NCBI GenBank assembly: GCA_964621445.1 | Contig: CAZUNO010000060.1 | Coordinates: 1-7,756 of the forward strand | From: CAZUNO01 sp964621445 [NCBI: Candidatus Hadarchaeota archaeon] | GTDB taxonomy: Archaea; CAYQAE01; CAYVLA01 | DNA length: 7,756 nt | Reading direction: 5' to 3' | In this document: positions 1 to 5,272 of the stretch, in pieces | Layout: every line of letters begins with the position of its first letter | How positions within the stretch are numbered: position 1 is the first letter of the stretch | Notes under the pieces: model-generated | Told to the model about the DNA's origin: nothing | The model's database searches: none | The model's input: the letters and a program-made list of their open reading frames with translations, nothing else | Position numbers and translations under genes: made by a program

Positions 1-510
1 GATGGCAAGGTCTTCCGAGGTGACGGAGTTACCTTTGTTGATACGATGCCAGAGATCGACATCACCTCAATAAGATGTGACTGTACCGCCGAGGCATTTA
101 CCGTGATTTTGACGGTAAAGGACAATTTTCCAGGCGGGTGGGTCGAGGGCTATGAATACAGCATGAATGTGTTTACCTCCTCTCCCTATGGTTTGATAAC
201 CATCCACTACGAAACTGATTATCGTCAAACCAGTCCCGGGGGTTGGGCGAATAATCTGGCATACCCGGAGTTCAGTGTTACGGAAAACTCATTGATCGCG
301 ACAATTGAAGGCATGGTCATTGATGAATCAACGGTGAATTCCTACGATGTTTATGCAAAATCTGATACTGGTGATGGACCGTTATACATCGACTGGCTGC
401 CAAATGGTGATGAGATGGTCATTCCTGAATTAGCAGGTTCACCAGGCTTTGGATTATTTGTTCTCCTTTTTGCTTTAGGAGGATTCTTTGTATTTAGGCC
501 CCATGATTAG
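1..510 (+). CDS. Surface protein with C-terminal PGF-CTERM sorting signal (3' part only)
   Basis: The frame is open from base 1, so the gene begins before the window. An internal ATG at 46 is probably not the start, because the 15 codons before it read as protein (DGKVFRGDGVTFVDT). From there to about residue 125 (counting the ATG as 1) there are alternating hydrophobic residues typical of beta strands, such as AFTVILTVKD and LIATIEGMVI, suggesting a beta-sandwich domain of unknown function. The tail has the layout of a PGF-CTERM signal: a PGF motif at residues 133-135 (bases 442-450), a hydrophobic stretch of about 16 residues, and a short end FRPHD. In archaea such tails are recognised by archaeosortase A, and the protein is cleaved and lipid-anchored on the outer face of the cell. 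The basic end is weak, with one Arg and one His where several Arg are usual. The substrate or partner cannot be told from this part. Confidence 0.85.
   Translation, partial: DGKVFRGDGVTFVDTMPEIDITSIRCDCTAEAFTVILTVKDNFPGGWVEGYEYSMNVFTSSPYGLITIHYETDYRQTSPGGWANNLAYPEFSVTENSLIATIEGMVIDESTVNSYDVYAKSDTGDGPLYIDWLPNGDEMVIPELAGSPGFGLFVLLFALGGFFVFRPHD
442..507 (+). other. PGF-CTERM archaeosortase recognition tail
   Basis: The coding bases give SPGFG followed by a hydrophobic helix (LFVLLFALGG FFVF) and the end RPHD. The tripartite order of PGF, transmembrane segment and short polar tail matches the known archaeal signal. It is the main reason for calling the window archaeal and this protein surface-anchored. 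Confidence 0.8.
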
Positions 511-518
511 GACAATCC

Positions 519-545
519 TCTTTTTCTAAATCAGCTCCCATTTTT
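519..545 (+). terminator. T-rich probable archaeal terminator
   Basis: Two runs of five T (521-525 and 541-545) begin 11 bases after the stop codon of the PGF-CTERM gene. Archaeal transcription often ends at such T-tracts without a hairpin, and no strong stem precedes these. Confidence 0.4.
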
Positions 546-629
546 GGTCATTAGTAGGCGCAATCTTATTGGTGGTAAAGGTTGGAGGTTTGTCCAGGTC
601 GGGGTCATTTTGGGTGCTTATCTGGAATC

Positions 630-650
630 AGGATACTTAATGCGTATCCT
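630..650. repeat. Inverted repeat, 7-base perfect arms
   Basis: AGGATAC (630-636) and GTATCCT (644-650) are exact reverse complements with a 7-base spacer. No T-run follows on either strand, so it is less like a terminator than a protein-binding site or an RNA hairpin. Confidence 0.5.
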
Positions 651-695
651 ATCACTAATCTCGGCTAGGGGTAGAAGTAACATTGAGAGAGGTGC

Positions 696-714
696 CTATG
701 GAAGGCGCCCATAG
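696..714. repeat. Inverted repeat, 6-base arms
   Basis: CTATGG (696-701) and CCATAG (709-714) are exact reverse complements with a 7-base spacer. The repeat overlaps the ATG of the small ORF at 698, so a hairpin there would hide that start in RNA. Confidence 0.35.
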
Positions 715-799
715 TTACCGATTACGGCAGGTATACCTTGGTATTAGTCGTCATTATATTTCCGATTGGTTGTTAGGGGAGTTCTCAAAAGACTATTGA
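698..799 (+). CDS. Doubtful 33-residue ORF with a strong ribosome-binding site
   Basis: ATG at 698 stands three bases after the Shine-Dalgarno-like GAGAGAGGTG (685-694), and the frame closes at TGA 797-799. The identical 10-mer occurs before the next gene at 842-851. The product begins MEGAHSYRLRQVYLG and has a mildly helical, Tyr- and Arg-rich make-up. No family is recognised. The three-base spacing is shorter than normal, and the start codon lies inside an inverted repeat. It may be a true small protein, a leader ORF for the gene 60 bases downstream, or chance. Confidence 0.2.
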   Translation: MEGAHSYRLRQVYLGISRHYISDWLLGEFSKDY

Positions 800-841
800 G
801 GCAATATCAACTTATTTCCCCTGTCGATTGAGACCAAAATG

Positions 842-851
842 GAGAGAGGTG
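842..851 (+). promoter_or_regulatory. Ribosome-binding site for the DUF4855-like gene
   Basis: GAGAGAGGTG ends seven bases before the TTG at 859. It matches the archaeal anti-Shine-Dalgarno well and decides the choice of this TTG. An in-frame TGA at 829-831 blocks any longer reading, and no other start codon lies between the two. Confidence 0.75.
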
Positions 852-858
852 TACGGAG

Positions 859-1548
859 TTGACAAAAACTCTTCTCACATACTGCGGATTCGGGAATGAG
901 TGGACGGACGAGCAGATCTCTCAGCTGCTCCATATCGCCCAAAGAGGATATAGGCTCCTTTTCCTCGCTAACCCCGCGAACAACCGGGATTGGATGGCCC
1001 TTTCTTCAAGTTTTTTGGCCAGGATTGAGACAGTAGCATTAGATCAGGGACTGACGACTCCACCTTACTACGTTGCCTCCTGGGGGGATGAACACAGCTC
1101 ATGGGCCGATCAGGTCGGGGCGAATCCGCAGTTCCTCGGTTTCTACTGGAACGGAGGACTGGAGGATCCCTACAGGCAGCCACCTTCAGGCGGGTTGCAC
1201 GGACATCCTTTCTCCCTATGGATACCGTACACCGCCGGGACGGTGGGTATCCGGGGGGTTATGGGACATCTTGACGCCTGCAGCTTTCCAAACGAGTACA
1301 CCTGCGCCCAGCCCAATGTCTTTCAGGAGCATCATGAACGTGGGTTACTGGATATGGCCGTGGCGTGGTTCAGTGCCCGCAGGTATGGCATAGGCCTTGA
1401 GATCGAGTACGACGAACGCCTTGTCCAGCGGGACCACGCTAAGAGGTTCAGGTATTACCGTTGGTTCAATACCATCGATCCTGGTAGATTCACTGCGGTG
1501 TATGGCGGAAGAGCGTCATGGATACTGAAAGTTGAGGATATAATCTGA
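859..1548 (+). CDS. DUF4855-like TIM-barrel protein, possible glycan-active enzyme
   Basis: The 229-residue product resembles the core of DUF4855, a family of TIM-barrel proteins related in fold to glycoside hydrolases and without a well-defined reaction. Family-like elements in order are FLGFYWNGG (about 92-100), LWIPYT (120-125), the strand with QPNVF (151-155), a helix rich in Ala and Trp (163-174), and YGIGLEIEYDE (176-186) with acidic residues E181, E183, D185 and E186. In many TIM-barrel hydrolases such acidic residues at strand ends are catalytic; which act here is inference. The N-terminus (MTKTLLTYCGFG) starts directly with a strand and carries no signal peptide, so the protein is probably cytosolic. 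It is shorter than usual, as DUF4855 proteins tend to have an extra N-terminal or accessory region. The large propeller-DUF4091 gene follows on the same strand 159 bases later. The family call is by recognised motifs, not by a search. Confidence 0.7.
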   Translation: MTKTLLTYCGFGNEWTDEQISQLLHIAQRGYRLLFLANPANNRDWMALSSSFLARIETVALDQGLTTPPYYVASWGDEHSSWADQVGANPQFLGFYWNGGLEDPYRQPPSGGLHGHPFSLWIPYTAGTVGIRGVMGHLDACSFPNEYTCAQPNVFQEHHERGLLDMAVAWFSARRYGIGLEIEYDERLVQRDHAKRFRYYRWFNTIDPGRFTAVYGGRASWILKVEDII

Positions 1549-1583
1549 GCAAATCAATTTGGGCTGGTGTTCCCACGGGATAG

Positions 1584-1697
1584 CCATTACCGGGGAAGTC
1601 ATCAGGTGGCCTGGGAGAGCTGCAGTTTTTACTGACTTTTCAGGACACCGCGGAGGAGGTCAAGGTACGCACTGTCCACAACGTAAAGGTCTTATAG
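1584..1697 (+). pseudogene. Possible orphan C-terminal coding remnant
   Basis: After a TAG at 1581 this frame runs 37 codons to TAG 1695-1697 with protein-like content: GELQFLLTFQD, then TAEEVKVRTVHNVKVL. The alternating pattern looks like the last strands of a beta-sandwich, such as a carbohydrate-binding module. There is no ATG, GTG or TTG in the frame, so it cannot be a normal gene. It may be the decayed end of a lost gene. Chance cannot be ruled out at this length. Confidence 0.25.
1690..1697 (+). promoter_or_regulatory. TATA-like box before the propeller-DUF4091 gene
   Basis: TCTTATAG is preceded by the purine-rich AAAGG at 1685-1689, which could serve as a BRE. Its centre lies about 24-26 bases before the GTG at 1717. 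This fits a leaderless transcript starting at that GTG, and would put the TTG at 1708 outside the mRNA. Confidence 0.35.
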
Positions 1698-1707
1698 GAA
1701 GGGTTTT

Positions 1708-4700
1708 TTGACAAGTGTGGGAGATCAAAGAGTGACGATCCTCGAATCTCATTGGATGGTCGAGGCGGGAGCAGCCTCCTGCCCGGCCATCGTAACGAAT
1801 GGAGAACCGCAGGTGGTTATCGGAACGAAGGAGGGGGATATCGTTAGCTACGATGGTTCCGGAAGCGAGCTATGGAGAACACGGCTGGGAGGTGTCATAT
1901 CAGCGTGGCCGGTTCTCATGGATTTGCCAACACTCGGCAAGACGATACTTGTCTCTAACGAGGATGGATCCGTGGGTTGCCTCTCCCTTAACGGAGAGGT
2001 CCACTGGAAAAGCGAGATCGAGGCGCCAGTTGACCCGTGGAACAGCATATCCCACATTAAGGGAAAGGAGGGTCCAAGCATCCTGGTCACCGACCGCGAG
2101 GGAAGGGCCACCGGTCTAAGGGAGGATGGGACACCAACCTGGCGTTTCCGCACATACGAAAGGGGTCTGGGACCCGTGGCCGTTGGTGATATAGACGGAG
2201 ATGGTAATGACGAGATCATCTTCTGCTGTGGAGAGGGCCGGGTCTACTGCCTTGATAGCCTTGGCCGGTACAGATGGACCGTGGGATTCGAAGAGCCCTC
2301 GGAATTCTCGGCACCGGTGCTAGGGGACCTAGGCTGGGGGCCTTGCGTGATCACGGGAAGCGCCGATGACGTCCTCCGATGCATCTCCCTGAGAGGTGAA
2401 GTTATGTGGGAACAGAGGGGGTCCGGAGTCGGGGGCATCGAGGTGGGGTTATCTCTTGGGGATATCGATGGAGATGGGAAGGACGAGTTGGTCTATGTTC
2501 ACGGCGGCATGGGAATACAGGCCGTGGACGGCGATGGTAAATTGCTGTGGAGCAGATCATACGGCGGCGGTGACCAACCCTTTGGTCCAACCATAGGCGA
2601 CATAGATGGGAATGGGAGCATGGAGCTGCTCCTTTCCCAGAGACGGGGCCCAAAATTAAGGGTTCTCTCCAATGAGGGGCAACTTCTGGAGGAGCACCAG
2701 ATATCCGGTGGAATGGTTGGCGGTCCGGTAATTGCAGACATCGACGGAGATGGTAGGATCGAGGTCCTTGCCATATCATCGAAAACCGGGCGTCTGATAA
2801 GCTTCAAGAGCAAGGCGCATATGAGGCAATCAAGTGTCCCCTGGCCCAATAGCCGCGGAGGTTTCGATGGGCGGGGAAACAAGATGGACAAAGTAAAACG
2901 GCTACAAAGGGAACATGCCAGAAGAAAAGCTATCGTCCAACCAAAAATAATAGGCGACTTTGGACTGGGCGAGAACCGGGTAGGATTCTCCCTGGAGGCA
3001 AAGTGGAAGCCTGGATTCTCGGTCGAGGTGGGTATAAGGGATTCCAGAGGATATGTTGAGCGGGGTGTCCTGCACGAAATGTCCCATAACGCGAAGTTCG
3101 AGGTTCTAGACCCAGGTAGAAAGGACCTCTCTGCCCGCCTTTTTGATGCCCGATGCCATGAAATTGGCCAGGGAGGGAAGAGGAGAATGCTATCTGCCTT
3201 CAAGACGGAGGAGAGAGAGGCCAAGAAGTTGCTGAAGGAATTGGAATCCCTGGCCGGCGAGATACCGGCGCTGGGAAATATTGCTCAGGATAGGAGGATC
3301 GAATGGGATATTCTCCAGGAGGAGATTCGATCATACAACAATCTGGACAGGGCCAAAAAGCGAAAACTAATTGCCCGTGTGGCCCGTTTCCTAGATCGTG
3401 GCAGGCGTGAGGTTAATTGCCAAGAGATGAGGCGGACGATTGAGGGCCACCCGGCCTTCCTTGTTTGGAGACCTAGGCATCCTTGGACTCCCTTTGACCC
3501 CCAGGTGGATGCCCCCGGAAATGGACCTATTGGGAAGATAGATATCCTTACCGAGGGGCGTTCCCATGAGGTCATCGTCCTCCAGGTGGCAAACCTTCTC
3601 GAGGACCCCCTGTCTCTACGTGCTTGGGTTGATCCCCTTGAATCGAGAGAAGGCCGCCAGCTATCGGAGAACCCCTTTACCCTTAGGAGGGTTGCTTGGG
3701 TACCTACCGCTAGCGGCTCGATGGGTGATGATGCCCTTCCCGAGCTAGGGAATGCGGGGTTAATACAGATTGCACCTTCCTCCAGCGAGAGGCTGTGGAT
3801 TGATGTAGACACCGGCGACCTTCCAGCAGGTGAATTCGAAACCATCCTCCATTTCAGAGGACTGGTACCCGAAGGACACCTTTCCCAGGTACCGATACAC
3901 TGGAAGGTAGTGGAACCTGCCCTCCCCGCGGAGATGCCCCTGAAGTTCTGCAACTGGGGGTATGTTCACTCCTCTCCTCTCAAGGATATCCAAGAGGCCG
4001 CGATACGGGACATGCATGACCACCACACCAGCGTCTTCGTGCTGACCGGGGAGTGGACGCCGAAGGTTACGTACAACCGGGAGGGGGAGTTGAACGAGGT
4101 CCAGTGGCAGGGATTCGATTGGATACTGGAACGCCTCAGGACCCAGGACATGGTTTTGTTGATAGGAGCCATGCCCTCGGCCGCGGAGGGGGAAACGGAG
4201 GAGAATTCCCCGGAGTGGGAGAGGGCCGTTAGGGATTTTTTGCCAATCCTGGTCGATCGTCTGGAAAGCCATGGTCTAGGATACGACAGGTGGGCGCTGT
4301 ATCCTGTGGACGAGCCGGGACTCCTCGGCGGCAGCCTGATCGATATTCTGGAAAGGCGAGCCCGGGCCTACAAGTCCATCGATCCGCGGGTTCAGATTTA
4401 CACCGATCCCGTGAGGGGGATGAGGTTGGAGGACATCAAGAGGGTTCTGCCGCTGATTGATATCTTTCAGCCCAACTACAACGGCATCGTGAATAAAACC
4501 AACCCGGATAGGATTGATTTTCTCAGGGCAGCCAGAAGAACGCTATGGACCTATAGATGTTCAGGGGAAGTCAAGGACATGGTGGGCATCCGATACTATT
4601 GGGAGCCGGTCTGGAGGGCATGGGAGCTGGGAATAACCGGCGTGGGTTTCTGGTCGTACTGTACGCGGCCCTATGATCTCTGGCAAGGTCCCAACGCGCG

Positions 4701-4986
4701 GGGGAACGACTGGGAACTGGTCTACCAAGGCGAATCGAGACCCGTGCCATCCGTCCGTTGGCAAGCGGTAAGAATGGCCATCGAGGACTACGCCCGTCTA
4801 CATCGCCTCCGGGACCTTGCTGATGTTGCCAGTGAGAGGGGAATGTCATCGAAGGCTGCAGGAATGAAACGGGCCCTGGACGACATCGTAACCCGGGCTC
4901 GAAATGCAAGGTGGGATCCGGAGGCTGTCGCCGGTTTGAGGAGGGAATTGATAGAGAGAACTTCCCAACTATATGACACCTTGTGA
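1708..4986 (+). CDS. FG-GAP/PQQ-like beta-propeller fused to a DUF4091-type TIM barrel
   Basis: This 1092-residue protein has four parts. Residues 20-390 hold eight propeller repeats. Repeats 4, 6, 7 and 8 carry FG-GAP calcium loops (GDIDGDGNDE 160-169, GDIDGDGKDE 251-260, GDIDGNGSME 297-306, ADIDGDGRIE 343-352). Repeats 1, 2, 3 and 5 are PQQ-like, with endings such as GSELW and GEVHW. VPWPNSRGGFDG (377-388) is the usual closing motif. Residues 495-590 are helical and highly charged. Residues 605-740 look like a beta-sandwich. Residues 745-1030 resemble DUF4091, a glycoside-hydrolase-like TIM barrel, with YPVDEPG (865-871, E869 a likely catalytic acid), FQPNYNG (920-926) and GVGFWSYC (978-985). 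There is no signal peptide or membrane segment, which is unusual for an FG-GAP protein. The start is TTG 1708 or GTG 1717; an in-frame TAA at 1684 excludes a longer form. Its reaction and substrate are unknown; a glycan role is inferred from the fold and the DUF4855-like neighbour. Confidence 0.85.
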   Translation: MTSVGDQRVTILESHWMVEAGAASCPAIVTNGEPQVVIGTKEGDIVSYDGSGSELWRTRLGGVISAWPVLMDLPTLGKTILVSNEDGSVGCLSLNGEVHWKSEIEAPVDPWNSISHIKGKEGPSILVTDREGRATGLREDGTPTWRFRTYERGLGPVAVGDIDGDGNDEIIFCCGEGRVYCLDSLGRYRWTVGFEEPSEFSAPVLGDLGWGPCVITGSADDVLRCISLRGEVMWEQRGSGVGGIEVGLSLGDIDGDGKDELVYVHGGMGIQAVDGDGKLLWSRSYGGGDQPFGPTIGDIDGNGSMELLLSQRRGPKLRVLSNEGQLLEEHQISGGMVGGPVIADIDGDGRIEVLAISSKTGRLISFKSKAHMRQSSVPWPNSRGGFDGRGNKMDKVKRLQREHARRKAIVQPKIIGDFGLGENRVGFSLEAKWKPGFSVEVGIRDSRGYVERGVLHEMSHNAKFEVLDPGRKDLSARLFDARCHEIGQGGKRRMLSAFKTEEREAKKLLKELESLAGEIPALGNIAQDRRIEWDILQEEIRSYNNLDRAKKRKLIARVARFLDRGRREVNCQEMRRTIEGHPAFLVWRPRHPWTPFDPQVDAPGNGPIGKIDILTEGRSHEVIVLQVANLLEDPLSLRAWVDPLESREGRQLSENPFTLRRVAWVPTASGSMGDDALPELGNAGLIQIAPSSSERLWIDVDTGDLPAGEFETILHFRGLVPEGHLSQVPIHWKVVEPALPAEMPLKFCNWGYVHSSPLKDIQEAAIRDMHDHHTSVFVLTGEWTPKVTYNREGELNEVQWQGFDWILERLRTQDMVLLIGAMPSAAEGETEENSPEWERAVRDFLPILVDRLESHGLGYDRWALYPVDEPGLLGGSLIDILERRARAYKSIDPRVQIYTDPVRGMRLEDIKRVLPLIDIFQPNYNGIVNKTNPDRIDFLRAARRTLWTYRCSGEVKDMVGIRYYWEPVWRAWELGITGVGFWSYCTRPYDLWQGPNARGNDWELVYQGESRPVPSVRWQAVRMAIEDYARLHRLRDLADVASERGMSSKAAGMKRALDDIVTRARNARWDPEAVAGLRRELIERTSQLYDTL

Positions 4987-5140
4987 GGGTTCGCAGCATT
5001 CTAGTTGTTCAGTCCATCCGATTCAGTAGGTGCCAGCATGACCGAGGGAGCGAGCCTAGGCTGGAGATGTCATTTCGACATATCGAAGAAATAGCGGTTA
5101 CTGTAAATATTCGCTGAGGAGCGGGAGATTGGAGGCGGGC

Positions 5141-5146
5141 TTTTTT
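5141..5146 (+). terminator. T6 tract, possible terminator of the propeller-DUF4091 gene
   Basis: TTTTTT follows GGCGGGC, about 155 bases after the stop codon. It is the longest T-run downstream of the plus-strand gene, which fits T-tract termination in archaea. No strong stem directly precedes it. Confidence 0.35.
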
Positions 5147-5181
5147 AGGCCTTCCTGAGGTGCAATCAGTTCTTCACCGAT

Positions 5182-5201
5182 AGGAACCGGCCACGGTTCC
5201 T
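5182..5201 (+). terminator. Hairpin between convergent genes
   Basis: AGGAACCG (5182-5189) pairs perfectly with CGGTTCCT (5194-5201) across a GCCA loop, giving an 8-base stem. The plus strand continues with TTCTTC, a broken pyrimidine run, so it could help end or protect the plus-strand transcript. On the minus strand it lies about 70 bases after the GATase-like gene and has no T-run after it. Confidence 0.45.
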
Positions 5202-5272
5202 TTCTTCAAGTCCTTGAGCGGGATAATTGAAGCCTTCATCCTGAATTGGATTAACGGCGATATGATGGATGT

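Larger units (their letters stand above)
511..858. other. Intergenic region, 348 bases, no confident gene
   Basis: This stretch lies between the PGF-CTERM gene and the DUF4855-like gene. It holds two T-runs near its start, a 7-base inverted repeat at 630-650, a 6-base inverted repeat at 696-714, a doubtful 33-codon ORF at 698-799, and weak TATA-like sequences at 754-759 (TTATAT) and 811-817 (CTTATTT). The second could place transcription start near 840, just before the Shine-Dalgarno site of the next gene. The minus strand shows nothing that reads as a protein. Confidence 0.6.
1549..1707 (+). other. Spacer between the two TIM-barrel genes
   Basis: This 159-base stretch separates the DUF4855-like gene from the propeller-DUF4091 gene. 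It includes a stop-free run that reads as a protein C-terminus (1584-1697) and a TATA-like box at 1690-1697. A strong Shine-Dalgarno-like GGAGGAGGT at 1652-1660 has no start codon at a useful distance in any frame, so it is either chance or part of coding remnants. No T-run ending the upstream gene is seen except TTTTT at 1626-1630. Confidence 0.5.
4987..5272. other. Convergent intergenic region, 286 bases
   Basis: This stretch lies between the 3' ends of the propeller-DUF4091 gene (plus) and the GATase-like gene (minus). It contains a perfect palindrome AGCCTAGGCT (5053-5062), a 5-base inverted repeat ATGTC/GACAT (5067-5081), a T6 run (5141-5146) and a strong hairpin (5182-5201). I see no credible gene; an 18-codon ORF from ATG 5038 has nothing to support it. 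Confidence 0.6.

Noticed and set aside
2185-2763. Recurring GATATAGACGGAGATGG-like DNA segments, seemingly a dispersed repeat
   Set aside because: They encode the DxDGDG calcium loops of successive propeller repeats, so they reflect protein repeats, not a mobile or CRISPR repeat.
2499-3224. A 241-codon open frame on the minus strand inside the propeller-DUF4091 gene
   Set aside because: It is the shadow of a well-supported plus-strand gene: Ser-, Pro- and Arg-rich, no domain, and no promoter or ribosome-binding site.
3285-3953. A 222-codon minus-strand open frame inside the same gene
   Set aside because: Low-complexity Ser/Arg-rich product opposite a clear coding frame; a shadow ORF.
5038-5094. 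An 18-codon ORF from ATG 5038 with GGTG upstream
   Set aside because: Very short, unremarkable composition, and placed among structured elements of a convergent spacer.
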